From: Sphingomonas sp.
GTDB taxonomy: Bacteria; Pseudomonadota; Alphaproteobacteria; Sphingomonadales; Sphingomonadaceae
Direction: 5' to 3'
Assembly (NCBI RefSeq): GCF_017304635.1
Contig: NZ_JAFKMA010000006.1
Location: 1-64,000 of the forward strand
DNA length: 64,000 nucleotides
Every line of letters begins with the position of its first letter. Positions within the stretch are counted from its first letter, which is position 1. This document shows positions 16,841 through 24,883 of this stretch, in pieces. The position numbers and the translations under genes were made by a program. Below the pieces are notes generated by a model that worked only from the letters and a program-made list of their open reading frames with translations, had not been told where the DNA came from and searched no databases.

Positions 16841-17862
16841 AGCCGTCTTTCCGTAGAGCCGGAAACCCGGCTTTCCGCACGTCCACAATCGCGGCTTTGC
16901 TGCTCTCAGCAACCACGCTCGCCGGCTGCGCCACCACGCAAAAGCCGCCCGAGATTTCGTATGACGACGCCGCGCCCGCAGTGCAGACGGTTGATCCGCC
17001 TGCGCCGGTCCAGGTCGTGGAGCTGCCACGCCCGCTGCCGTTGCCCGGCCAGATGAAGCCGGTAGAGGAACGTCGCCGGACGCCCGAGCCGACCGATCCT
17101 GCCGCGCGGGTCAACCAGGCCAATGCCGCCGCGCGGGTGCAGCCGGTTCGCGACGGCTTCATCAACGCCATGCAGGTCTATCCGTGGACGCAGGGCGCGC
17201 TCTATCAAGTCTATACCGCCGTCGGGCAGATCACCGACATTGCGCTCCAGCCCGGCGAACAGCTCGTCGGCTCGGGGCCGGTGGCCGCCGGCGACACGGT
17301 GCGCTGGATCATCGGCGACACCCAGAGCGGCTCCGGCGCGACCACCCAAGTCCATATCCTGGTGAAGCCGACCCGTGCGGACCTGATGACGAACCTGGTC
17401 ATCAACACCAACCTGCGCACCTACCATATGGAGCTGCGCTCCACCGAGCGGACCTATATGGCGTCGGTCTCCTGGCAGTATCCGCAGGATCAGCTGATCG
17501 CGCTTCGCCGCCAGAACGCGCAGGCCGAGGCGGCGCGGCCGGTCGCTACCGGCGTCGACCTCGCCAACATCAACTTCCGCTACGCCATCGAGGGCGACCG
17601 CGCGCCTTGGCGGCCGCTGCGCGCCTATGACGATGGGCGGCAGGTGTTCATCGAGTTCCCCCGGGGCATCGCCCAGGGCGAGATGCCGCCGTTGTTCGTG
17701 GTCGGCCCTGAGGGCAACACGTCCGAGCTCGTGAACTACCGCGTTCGCGGCAACTACATGATCGTCGATCGCCTGTTCGCGGCCGCCGAGCTGCGGTTGG
17801 GCGCCGGCGATCGCCAGAGGCGGGTTCGCGTTACCCGCACCGACGGGAGGCCCACATCGTGA
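16837..17862 (+). CDS. trbG: TrbG, VirB9-like outer-membrane-complex lipoprotein
   Basis: This is a 341-aa protein with a lipoprotein signal (LLLSATTLAGC, C31), a Pro-rich linker and the VirB9/TrbG beta-rich domain (PWTQGALYQVYTAVGQITDI, LFVVGPEGNTSELVNYRVRG). With TrbI and a VirB7-like partner it should form the core complex spanning the periplasm. Its ATG overlaps the trbF stop and its stop overlaps the GTG start of trbI. Confidence 0.92.
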   Translation: MKPSFRRAGNPAFRTSTIAALLLSATTLAGCATTQKPPEISYDDAAPAVQTVDPPAPVQVVELPRPLPLPGQMKPVEERRRTPEPTDPAARVNQANAAARVQPVRDGFINAMQVYPWTQGALYQVYTAVGQITDIALQPGEQLVGSGPVAAGDTVRWIIGDTQSGSGATTQVHILVKPTRADLMTNLVINTNLRTYHMELRSTERTYMASVSWQYPQDQLIALRRQNAQAEAARPVATGVDLANINFRYAIEGDRAPWRPLRAYDDGRQVFIEFPRGIAQGEMPPLFVVGPEGNTSELVNYRVRGNYMIVDRLFAAAELRLGAGDRQRRVRVTRTDGRPTS

Positions 17863-19073
17863 GCGAGCCGCAGTCCCCGAAAGACGAGACGGCGCCGCTG
17901 ACGGGGGCCGCCCCGGAGGCTGCCTCGACCATGCGGCTGCGCGCCGAAGCACCAAGGGTCACGCGGCTGTCACGCAAGGTGCTCGCCGGGATCGGGCTGG
18001 TCGCGAGCGTCGGCCTCGGCGGCGCCCTGATCTACGCGCTTCAAACCCGCGACGGCGGCAAGGCCTCCGAGGAGCTCTATTCCACCGACAACCGCTCGAC
18101 CGCGGACGGCTTGGCGAGCCTCCCGCGCGACTACAGCCGGGTTCCGCAGCTCGGACCACCGCTCCCAGGCGATCTCGGTCGCCCAATCCTCGACGCGCAG
18201 AACCGCGGCCAACCGGTGCCGGTGCCCGGCATCGCCACGCCGAACCCCGGCCTCAGCGCCGAGGAGCAACGACGTCTCCAGGAGATCGAGACCGCGCGCA
18301 CTGCCAAGCTCTTTGCCGGGACGGAGGGCCGTCCGCTGTCATCGCCGGCAGCCGGCGTTGCCTCTGTCGCGCCCCCACCGGCGCCCGATCTCACAGGCCT
18401 CGGGCTGGCGCCGCAACCCGCCACACCCACAGCGCAGGATCGGCAGCTCGCCTTCCTCAATGCCGCCGCCGATCGGCGCACGGTCGCCCCCGACCGCGTC
18501 GCCGCGCCGGCGTCGCCGAACATCCTGCAGGCGGGCGCGGTCATCTCCGCCGCGCTCATTACCGGCATCCGTTCCGACCTTCCGGGCCAAATTGCAGCCC
18601 AGGTGACCGAAAACATCTATGACAGCCCAACCGGACGTACCCTGCTCGTGCCACAAGGCACGCGCATCATCGGCCAATACGACAACAACGTTCAGTTCGG
18701 TCAAAGCCGCGTGCTGCTGGTCTGGAACCGGCTGATCTTCCCGAACGGCCGGTCAATTGTGCTCGAGCGTCAGCCCGGTGCTGATGCGGAAGGCTACGCC
18801 GGTCTTCAGGACGGCGTCGATTATCATTGGTGGGATCTCGCCAAGGCGGCTGGCCTCTCCACGTTGCTAAGCGTCGGCGCCGAGCTCGCGACCAACGATG
18901 AGAACCGCCTGATCCAGGCGATCCGCAACGGCGGACAGGACACCATCAATGACGCCGGCCAGCAGATCGTCCGCCGTCAGCTCAACGTCGCGCCGACGCT
19001 TACGATCCGACCGGGATTCCCCGTACGGGTCATCGTAACGCGCGACCTTGTTCTCGAGCCCTATGGAGGTTGA
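17859..19073 (+). CDS. trbI: TrbI, VirB10-like core-complex protein
   Basis: This is a 404-aa protein with one N-terminal membrane span (VLAGIGLVASVGLGGALIYA), a Pro-rich periplasmic linker and the C-terminal VirB10 beta-barrel domain (ILQAGAVISAALITGIRSDL, LLVPQGTRIIGQYDNNVQFG, RPGFPVRVIVTRDL). It links inner and outer membranes in the transfer channel. Translation starts at GTG 17859 overlapping the trbG stop. The end of the gene holds GGAGG, the ribosome site of the next gene. Confidence 0.93.
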   Translation: MSEPQSPKDETAPLTGAAPEAASTMRLRAEAPRVTRLSRKVLAGIGLVASVGLGGALIYALQTRDGGKASEELYSTDNRSTADGLASLPRDYSRVPQLGPPLPGDLGRPILDAQNRGQPVPVPGIATPNPGLSAEEQRRLQEIETARTAKLFAGTEGRPLSSPAAGVASVAPPPAPDLTGLGLAPQPATPTAQDRQLAFLNAAADRRTVAPDRVAAPASPNILQAGAVISAALITGIRSDLPGQIAAQVTENIYDSPTGRTLLVPQGTRIIGQYDNNVQFGQSRVLLVWNRLIFPNGRSIVLERQPGADAEGYAGLQDGVDYHWWDLAKAAGLSTLLSVGAELATNDENRLIQAIRNGGQDTINDAGQQIVRRQLNVAPTLTIRPGFPVRVIVTRDLVLEPYGG

Positions 19074-19075
19074 CC

Positions 19076-19300
19076 ATGGCGAAGCTGAAACTTGGCGCCC
19101 TCGACGACGACAAGCCGGTTAAGGCGTCGGTCGAACTGCCGGCGACCGTCCATCGGAACCTGATCGCCTACGCCGAGGTGCTCGCGCGCGAGACGGGTCG
19201 GCCTGTCGGTGATCCGATCAAGCTGATTTCACCGATGATCGAGCGGTTCATGGCGACCGATCGAGCGTTCGCAAAAGCGCGTCGGACAACAGGTAGCTGA
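19076..19300 (+). CDS. DUF2274 small protein at the end of the trb operon
   Basis: This is a 74-aa protein of the DUF2274 family (KASVELPATVHRNLIAYAEV resembles a ribbon-helix-helix segment). The family is typically encoded directly after trbI in this ICE group. Its function is unknown; DNA binding is a reasonable inference. The ATG at 19076 has GGAGG six bases upstream and follows the trbI stop by two bases. Confidence 0.85.
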   Translation: MAKLKLGALDDDKPVKASVELPATVHRNLIAYAEVLARETGRPVGDPIKLISPMIERFMATDRAFAKARRTTGS

Positions 19301-19334
19301 ACCGCATTCGACGACATTGTAATTGATTCAAGAC

Positions 19335-20243
19335 TTAGGAATCGACGCGTGACCTTGCGAGCCCTTGGGGCGCTGACAGCGACTTGGCGAGGCTGAGCAA
19401 TCGTCTCAAGGCCGGATTGTCGTTTCGCGGAGACCATACGGCACAGAACGTGAGGAGATCGTCCGAGAGCGGCCGGTAAACAACACCGGGGAAGCGCGTC
19501 GCTATGGTCGCTTCGCTTGTCAAAGTCAGACCTCGCCCAAGGGCCACGAGGTGCATCAGATTATCTCGCCCAACGCGATGGCTCTCAATGCTCGGGTGAC
19601 GACCGAGGTCAGCGAGGTGCTTGATGAGATAGTCGTGGATTTCGGGCCCGGGGTCGGTATCGCTGATGATGAAGTGTCGCTCGTATAGGGCCGCCCACGA
19701 AATAACCGCCATCTTCGACAACTCGTCACCCAGGGGGACTGCCACATAAACGCGTTCCGTCCAAAGCTGTGCCACATCACAGCCCTCCGCGCTCGGTTCG
19801 CCAGTGAGAAACGCAACGTCAAGTTCAAGCCGCTGTATCGCGTTGATGTGCGTAGACGGTCCGCCCTCGACAAGGTCGGGTCGGATGGCCGGATGTGCCG
19901 CAATGAAGCTGCGCAGCAGATCAGCGAGGAATCCGGAAGCAAGAGAAGAGAATATGCCGATCCGGACAGCTCCAGCCTCTCCACGCCCGTGCGAGCCGGC
20001 ATCCATCGCTGCATGACCAATATGCCGCAGGGCCTTGCGTGCCCGGACGAGAAACTGGTTGCCTGCATGGGTGAGTTGAACGCCCCCGTGATGGCGGACA
20101 AACAGTGCTGCGCCGATCTCATCCTCAAGGTCGCGCACGCGGCGGCTAATAGCGGACTCGTGGACTCCCATTGCTTTAGCGGCGCGCCGGAAGCTCCCCC
20201 GCTCGGCGGCTGCAACCATGTAGCGAAGATGCCGAAGCTCCAT
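19335..20243 (-). CDS. LysR-family regulator flanking the trb operon
   Basis: This is a 302-aa LysR protein: winged HTH at residues 1-60 (ELRHLRYMVAAAERGSFRRA, ISRRVRDLEDEIGAALFVRH) and a LysR substrate-binding domain. It converges on the trb operon. LysR genes are commonly found just after trbI in these ICEs, where they may control transfer or cargo. The ATG at 20243 is chosen because MELRHLRY is the canonical start; another ATG at 20264 would add seven residues. Confidence 0.87.
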   Translation of the reverse strand: MELRHLRYMVAAAERGSFRRAAKAMGVHESAISRRVRDLEDEIGAALFVRHHGGVQLTHAGNQFLVRARKALRHIGHAAMDAGSHGRGEAGAVRIGIFSSLASGFLADLLRSFIAAHPAIRPDLVEGGPSTHINAIQRLELDVAFLTGEPSAEGCDVAQLWTERVYVAVPLGDELSKMAVISWAALYERHFIISDTDPGPEIHDYLIKHLADLGRHPSIESHRVGRDNLMHLVALGRGLTLTSEATIATRFPGVVYRPLSDDLLTFCAVWSPRNDNPALRRLLSLAKSLSAPQGLARSRVDS

Positions 20244-20280
20244 CCTTTCAACGCCTCCTGTCATCTCTCGAGGCGCAGGC

Positions 20281-20532
20281 TCAATCCTTGTCGACGGACT
20301 CGACGGCGCCGCTGTCGGGTTCCGCGTAATAGGAGCTCAGCGCTGATCGGCATCGTGCTGTCGACAGGTGTTTCAATATTTCGAGGTCGTTGAGGACATC
20401 AAAGGGGTTCCGATCAAGTGCGCTACGCAGCGCGTCCTTTAGCCACTTGCTCATACCAGGGTGCGACAGGACCCATTCGATCATCGAGTCGGTGTCTGCT
20501 GGGCCGTCGCGGGGCTTTCCGACTTCTGCCAT
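20281..20532 (-). CDS. 83-aa hypothetical protein, last gene of the dab operon
   Basis: This is a small soluble protein (MAEVGKPRDGPADTDSMIEW...), largely helical by composition, with two Cys-free helices (MSKWLKDALRSALD, FDVLNDLEILKHLSTARC) and an acidic tail. No family was recognised. A strong Shine-Dalgarno (AGGAGGT) precedes the ATG at 20532, so it is very likely translated. It starts 24 bp after the DUF6671 stop on the same strand and is probably part of the dabB-dabA-cysD-DUF6671 transcript. Confidence 0.7.
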   Translation of the reverse strand: MAEVGKPRDGPADTDSMIEWVLSHPGMSKWLKDALRSALDRNPFDVLNDLEILKHLSTARCRSALSSYYAEPDSGAVESVDKD

Positions 20533-20556
20533 GTGGACCTCCTCTCTCGACTGACC

Positions 20557-21420
20557 TCAGGGGTTGCAATCGCCGCATTGACCTGGGTCCGCCGTCGTCG
20601 CTGCGACGGGGCGCTCGATCCGATGACCACAGCCCTCGCACGAAAGCACGTCCGCCTTGATCGCCAGAGTTGGCCCGCCGCACCACGAACAGGGCAGACC
20701 GGAAAGCCGCTCGGTTACCGCGAATCCGGGCGCCGCGCACACGGGACACTTGCTGCGGAACCGGCGGACCAGATCGAGGGTGGCGGCTTTGATGGCGCGC
20801 ATGCGGGTCGGGTTGCGATGGGCTCGCATGTCGGTCTCGACGAAGGCCGCGCCGCACATCGCGATCGTCTGAGTCACAGCGTTGTCGAGGTCCGCCGCGC
20901 TGGCGATGTCCTTGATGAGCGCGCGGCCAGGCGCCGGCTCACCGTCGATGCAGCCGATGACGATCACGCCATGACCGGGGAACTGGGCCCGCTCGCAAAA
21001 TGCGCGCGCGCTGGGCAAGTCTGAAACAACCGCGTGACTGAAGTTGGTGGTCAGGCTCGCATGACGACCGATGAGCTCAATCCCGCGCGCGCGATCGGCC
21101 AGGACGACGATCTCGCGGGCGAGCGGCGCGAACGGGATGTAAGGATGAGGGCCGAAACTGCCTTCGCTGGCCAACGCGAACTGAGCGTCGGGCGCTTCCG
21201 CGAACGCCGCCGCGATCTTGGCCCGCGCGGCATCGAGCTGCGAGCCGGTCCGCTCGACGTCCCGGCTGAAGGTCCCAAACCGGTCAGTATCGATGCCGCT
21301 GCTTACCCTGACGCGCACGCCGAGCGATCGTTCCAGCAGCGGCGCGATCACCCGCTCCTTGGCGTGCATCGTCGCGAGCATCGCCAGTTCATCGTCGTAG
21401 GGGCGCGGAGCGGCCGGCAT
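20557..21420 (-). CDS. DUF6671-family protein with C-terminal zinc-ribbon cysteines (copy A)
   Basis: This is a 287-aa protein of an uncharacterised family. The N-terminal domain begins LATMHAKERVIAPLLERSLG and holds the conserved LASEGSFGPHPYIPF; the middle has FVETDMRAHRNPTRM. The C-terminus carries four CxxC pairs (CPVC, CSWC, CEGC, CGDC), enough for two zinc ribbons. The same architecture recurs at 31859-32743. It starts 2 bp after the cysD stop, so it belongs to the dab operon. No biochemical role is established; a metal- or nucleic-acid-binding accessory is only inference. Confidence 0.8.
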   Translation of the reverse strand: MPAAPRPYDDELAMLATMHAKERVIAPLLERSLGVRVRVSSGIDTDRFGTFSRDVERTGSQLDAARAKIAAAFAEAPDAQFALASEGSFGPHPYIPFAPLAREIVVLADRARGIELIGRHASLTTNFSHAVVSDLPSARAFCERAQFPGHGVIVIGCIDGEPAPGRALIKDIASAADLDNAVTQTIAMCGAAFVETDMRAHRNPTRMRAIKAATLDLVRRFRSKCPVCAAPGFAVTERLSGLPCSWCGGPTLAIKADVLSCEGCGHRIERPVAATTADPGQCGDCNP

Positions 21421-21422
21421 GA

Positions 21423-22328
21423 CTAGAAATACCCCTCCCGCTTCTTCTGTTCGAGCGAGCCGCCGTCCTCGCCGTCACTGATCCGGCCCTGACGTTCCGA
21501 TCCCGTGGCAGCCAACGTCTCCTGAACGACTGAGCGGAGGTCGGCCGCGTCGGATTCGACCGCCGCCGTCACCGGCCAGCAGCCGAGCGTCCGAAAACGC
21601 ACGGTCTTGGTTTGGACGGTTTCGCCGGCCCGCAGTCGCATGCGGGGCTCATCATCGACGACGATCAGCCCGCCGCCCCTCTCGACAACCGGCCGGGGCG
21701 CGGCGAAATAGAGCGGCGCCAGCGCGATGTCGTGTGTCAGCGCGTAGGTCCAGACGTCGGTTTCGGTCCAGTTCGAGAGCGGGAACACCCGCGCCGACTG
21801 ATCCTTGCCGAGCCGGGTGTTGTATAGGTTCCAGAGTTCGGGCCGCTGTTGGCGCGGATCCCAGACATGGCCGGCGCTCCGAACGGAAAACACCCGCTCT
21901 TTGGCCCGCGACTTCTCTTCGTCGCGGCGCGCCCCGCCGAAGACGAAGTCATAGCCGCCCTGGTCCAGCGCGGCCTTGAGCGGCTCGGTGCGCATCTCCA
22001 ACGTATAGCGATCGCCATGATCGAACGGGTTGAGACCGGCGGCGCGCGCCGCCTCATTGGCGTGGACGATCAACTCGAAGCGATGCTCTCGCGCGAAGCC
22101 GTCGCGGAAGTCGAGCAGCGACTGGAACTCCCAGGTCGAGTCGATGTGGAGCAGCGGGAACGGAGGCCTTCCCGGGAAGAAGGCGCGCAAGGCGAGGTAA
22201 GCGAGCACGGTCGAGTCCTTGCCGGCCGAGAACAGCATCACCGGCTTGCGCGCTTCGGCGACGGCTTCGCGCAGGATGTGGATCGCCTCCGATTCCAGTC
22301 GCGCGAGGTGGGACAGCCGTGCGGTCAT
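21423..22328 (-). CDS. cysD: sulfate adenylyltransferase subunit 2 (CysD)
   Basis: CysD is the catalytic subunit of ATP sulfurylase (sulfate + ATP to APS + PPi) and belongs to the PP-loop ATPases. Visible features are the PP-loop SAGKDS (residues 34-39), HIDSTWEF, FGGARRDEEKSRAKERVFS, SNWTETDVWTY and the C-terminal RQGRISDGEDGGSLEQKKRE. At 301 aa it matches E. coli CysD. The ATG at 22328 overlaps the dabA stop (ATGA). Oddly, the GTPase partner CysN is absent from the window, and the neighbours are a carbon transporter and DUF6671. It may work with a chromosomal CysN or have been recruited for another reaction. Confidence 0.9.
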   Translation of the reverse strand: MTARLSHLARLESEAIHILREAVAEARKPVMLFSAGKDSTVLAYLALRAFFPGRPPFPLLHIDSTWEFQSLLDFRDGFAREHRFELIVHANEAARAAGLNPFDHGDRYTLEMRTEPLKAALDQGGYDFVFGGARRDEEKSRAKERVFSVRSAGHVWDPRQQRPELWNLYNTRLGKDQSARVFPLSNWTETDVWTYALTHDIALAPLYFAAPRPVVERGGGLIVVDDEPRMRLRAGETVQTKTVRFRTLGCWPVTAAVESDAADLRSVVQETLAATGSERQGRISDGEDGGSLEQKKREGYF

Positions 22329-24883
22329 GCGGCGGCTTCCCATTGAAGCCCACCGACGTAGCGGCGGATCACCCGGCCTTCATCGGCCAGCCGGAAGAGG
22401 TGAACCCAGCCGTTGTCGACGAGATGACGAACGCCCGCGTGCTTCTCGATGACGCCATTCAGCGCGTCTTCGGGGGCTGCGATGAAGACGTTGAGCCGCA
22501 GCGGTTCATGCACGAAGCGCTCGCCGTCGTGGACCGACTGCCAGGGCAATCCCACCTTGAGGTCACCGGAGTTGCCCTCCAGCACCCCCAGCTGCCCGAC
22601 GACGTTGTGCAGCACCTTGTTGCCGCTGCCGAAGGCGCGGTTGTTCACGGTCGAGCCGTAATATTGCAGGTTGATCCAGCTCGCGACGACCATCGGCGCG
22701 GTCATGATCAGTTCGAGCACGCCGAACCCGTCGTCCTTGCGCCAGTCATAGTCGTGCAGGAAGGCGCGGCCGCCGAGATCGAGCCCGCGCGTCCGTGACC
22801 GCGGCGCGGCGATGAAGGCGGCGTTGCCCGCGAGCCCCCATTCGGGACGGACCTGCGCCCAGTCGCGGCTACGCGCCTTCACCGCACGATCAACGTCCCT
22901 GGTCTTGTCGATTCCGAGCCCCAGCGCGCGTTCGGCGCGCGCCAGCGACGAAGCCTTCGCCAGCGCCCTGCGCAGAGCGGCGAGATCGGCGGCGTGGGAC
23001 GCGGGGAGATCGTCCGCGTCGAAGATGTGGACCTCGTCGGTGGTCGTATCGTGCAGGCAGCCCAGGAACCAGGTGTCCTCGGGGATATCGATTCCCTTGC
23101 CGGCGAGACCTCTGCGCACGCCCGGATCGTTGAGGATGGCGGCGGCGACCCGTGCGTTCGCCTCGCCGGTGTGGCCGCCGCACGCGCCGCAATCGAGCCC
23201 CGAGGCATGGGGATTGTTGACGGTCGTGCTGCCGTGCCCGGTGAGCAGGACCAGGCGCGCGAAGTCTTGCGTCATCGACATCGCGCGCAGGACGGCCTCG
23301 GCCATGGCGACACGCTGCGCGTCGTCGAAGCCGGTGAGCCGGCCAGCCACCGCGCGGGGATCTAGACGCGGGCCCACCCGATCGATGACGCTCTCGTCGA
23401 GGCCATCGGTATTGGGGTCGCTGACCGTCCGGGTCAGGCGCGCGCTGTCGCCGACGAGCTTGCCGGCGAACAGCAACCCCGCCGTCTCGACATAGGTGAA
23501 GGAAGACACCGCCGAGAGCTTGAACGCCTTCCACGCCTTCGCCGCGCGGCGGCGCAGCAGGCGCCGGTTGAGGATCTCCGCCTCCTCGGGCTCGGAAGCA
23601 CCGGCGACCGCCTCGCAGACGACGAAGGCGGGTTTGAGCAGCACCGGGCATTGCGCGCCGCCGGTGTCGCGGCCGATCGGCACATATTCGATTGGGAAGC
23701 CGAAGAAGCCGGCGAAGCCGATCGTCTCGGCGTCGGGGCAGACCGTCTCGAGCGCGCGCCGATAGACCTCGGAGCGCACGTCGATGCAGAACGCCGCCTG
23801 GAACGCCTTGCGCACAGCCTTTGAGGGCACGGGGGATGCGAGGTGCTGCCCGAGCCGCGCCAGTAACTGGCGCTGATACCCGGCCTCATAGGCTTCGTGC
23901 AGCATCAGATCGACGACCAGCTCCGGATCGTCGCCAAGGCGCTCGTCCTCCGGCAGCGCGGTGGCCTCTGCCATCGCCTTCGACCATGCCGCCCTAAAAT
24001 CCGGGTCGGCGCGTTCGAGGAACAGCGCATAGCCCCACACCACCCGGATCGCCAACAGCTGCACCAGCGTGTCGTCATCGCGCCCGTAGAGCGAGTTGTC
24101 CCAGACGCGGTATCGCGCATAGGCGGCCCAGCCGCCGACATCGATCAGCGCGCGGTGCAGGTAATCCTCGACCGCGCGCTCGGGGATGCCGAGCGCGCCC
24201 ACGACTGCGGCGATCGCTTCGCGCGGGTCGTCCGGCATGGCGGCGACGGCCTTGCGGAAGCCCTTGATTCCCATCGTCTCGGGGTTGCGGTCGAACTGCA
24301 TAGCCGCGCGCCAGGCGGCGTAAGGCGGCAGCGCCCGCGACGGCAGCTTCCACGCGGCTTGACCCTCGTCGAAATAGGCCGCGCACCACTTCGAGATCTC
24401 GTCGATCATGAAGGCAGTGCGCGAGGCTTGGCGGTCGCCCGCCGACAGGCTGTCGAGAACCTCGGCGACGGTCGCAACCACTGCTTTTGGCCTCTTCGTC
24501 ACCGGGTCTGTTGCGGCCGACCGGCGCAGCGCCGCGTCGTCGCTCGCCAGCGCTGCGTGACCGGACGTCGCGGCGACCGCCGCCTTCAGGTCGCGATCCT
24601 CGATCCGTCCCGCCGCCAGCGCTTCTCGGTAGAATGCACGCGGCATCAGCATGTCGACGCCGGCGACGCGGCGCAGCGTCGCGCACGTCGAGGAAAAGCT
24701 CTGGTCGCTGAAGCCGAGAAACGGATTGACCGCGACGAAGTGCTTGAGCGGCCAAAGCGGCGCGATCTTATTGCACGCCCGGTCGATGGCGGCGTCGATC
24801 GCCGGGCGTGGCGGGTTGGCCACTGGCTCCGCATCTTGCGCCCGCCTCGGCGGGTCGATCGCGGCGGCGACGGCATGGCTCAT
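22325..24883 (-). CDS. dabA: DabA, inorganic-carbon accumulation subunit (DUF2309)
   Basis: DabA is the cytoplasmic zinc subunit of the DAB complex, proposed to hydrate CO2 to bicarbonate in one direction using energy coupled through DabB. The 852-aa protein has the beta-carbonic-anhydrase-like ligands: CID in AFCIDVRSE (C366, D368), H550 in LLTGHGS and C565 in GLDCGACGG. The 15-residue spacing from His to the second Cys equals that in Halothiobacillus DabA (H524/C539). The ATG at 24883 has GGAG upstream and overlaps the dabB stop (ATGA); an open frame continuing upstream is the shadow of dabB. Confidence 0.93.
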   Translation of the reverse strand: MSHAVAAAIDPPRRAQDAEPVANPPRPAIDAAIDRACNKIAPLWPLKHFVAVNPFLGFSDQSFSSTCATLRRVAGVDMLMPRAFYREALAAGRIEDRDLKAAVAATSGHAALASDDAALRRSAATDPVTKRPKAVVATVAEVLDSLSAGDRQASRTAFMIDEISKWCAAYFDEGQAAWKLPSRALPPYAAWRAAMQFDRNPETMGIKGFRKAVAAMPDDPREAIAAVVGALGIPERAVEDYLHRALIDVGGWAAYARYRVWDNSLYGRDDDTLVQLLAIRVVWGYALFLERADPDFRAAWSKAMAEATALPEDERLGDDPELVVDLMLHEAYEAGYQRQLLARLGQHLASPVPSKAVRKAFQAAFCIDVRSEVYRRALETVCPDAETIGFAGFFGFPIEYVPIGRDTGGAQCPVLLKPAFVVCEAVAGASEPEEAEILNRRLLRRRAAKAWKAFKLSAVSSFTYVETAGLLFAGKLVGDSARLTRTVSDPNTDGLDESVIDRVGPRLDPRAVAGRLTGFDDAQRVAMAEAVLRAMSMTQDFARLVLLTGHGSTTVNNPHASGLDCGACGGHTGEANARVAAAILNDPGVRRGLAGKGIDIPEDTWFLGCLHDTTTDEVHIFDADDLPASHAADLAALRRALAKASSLARAERALGLGIDKTRDVDRAVKARSRDWAQVRPEWGLAGNAAFIAAPRSRTRGLDLGGRAFLHDYDWRKDDGFGVLELIMTAPMVVASWINLQYYGSTVNNRAFGSGNKVLHNVVGQLGVLEGNSGDLKVGLPWQSVHDGERFVHEPLRLNVFIAAPEDALNGVIEKHAGVRHLVDNGWVHLFRLADEGRVIRRYVGGLQWEAAA

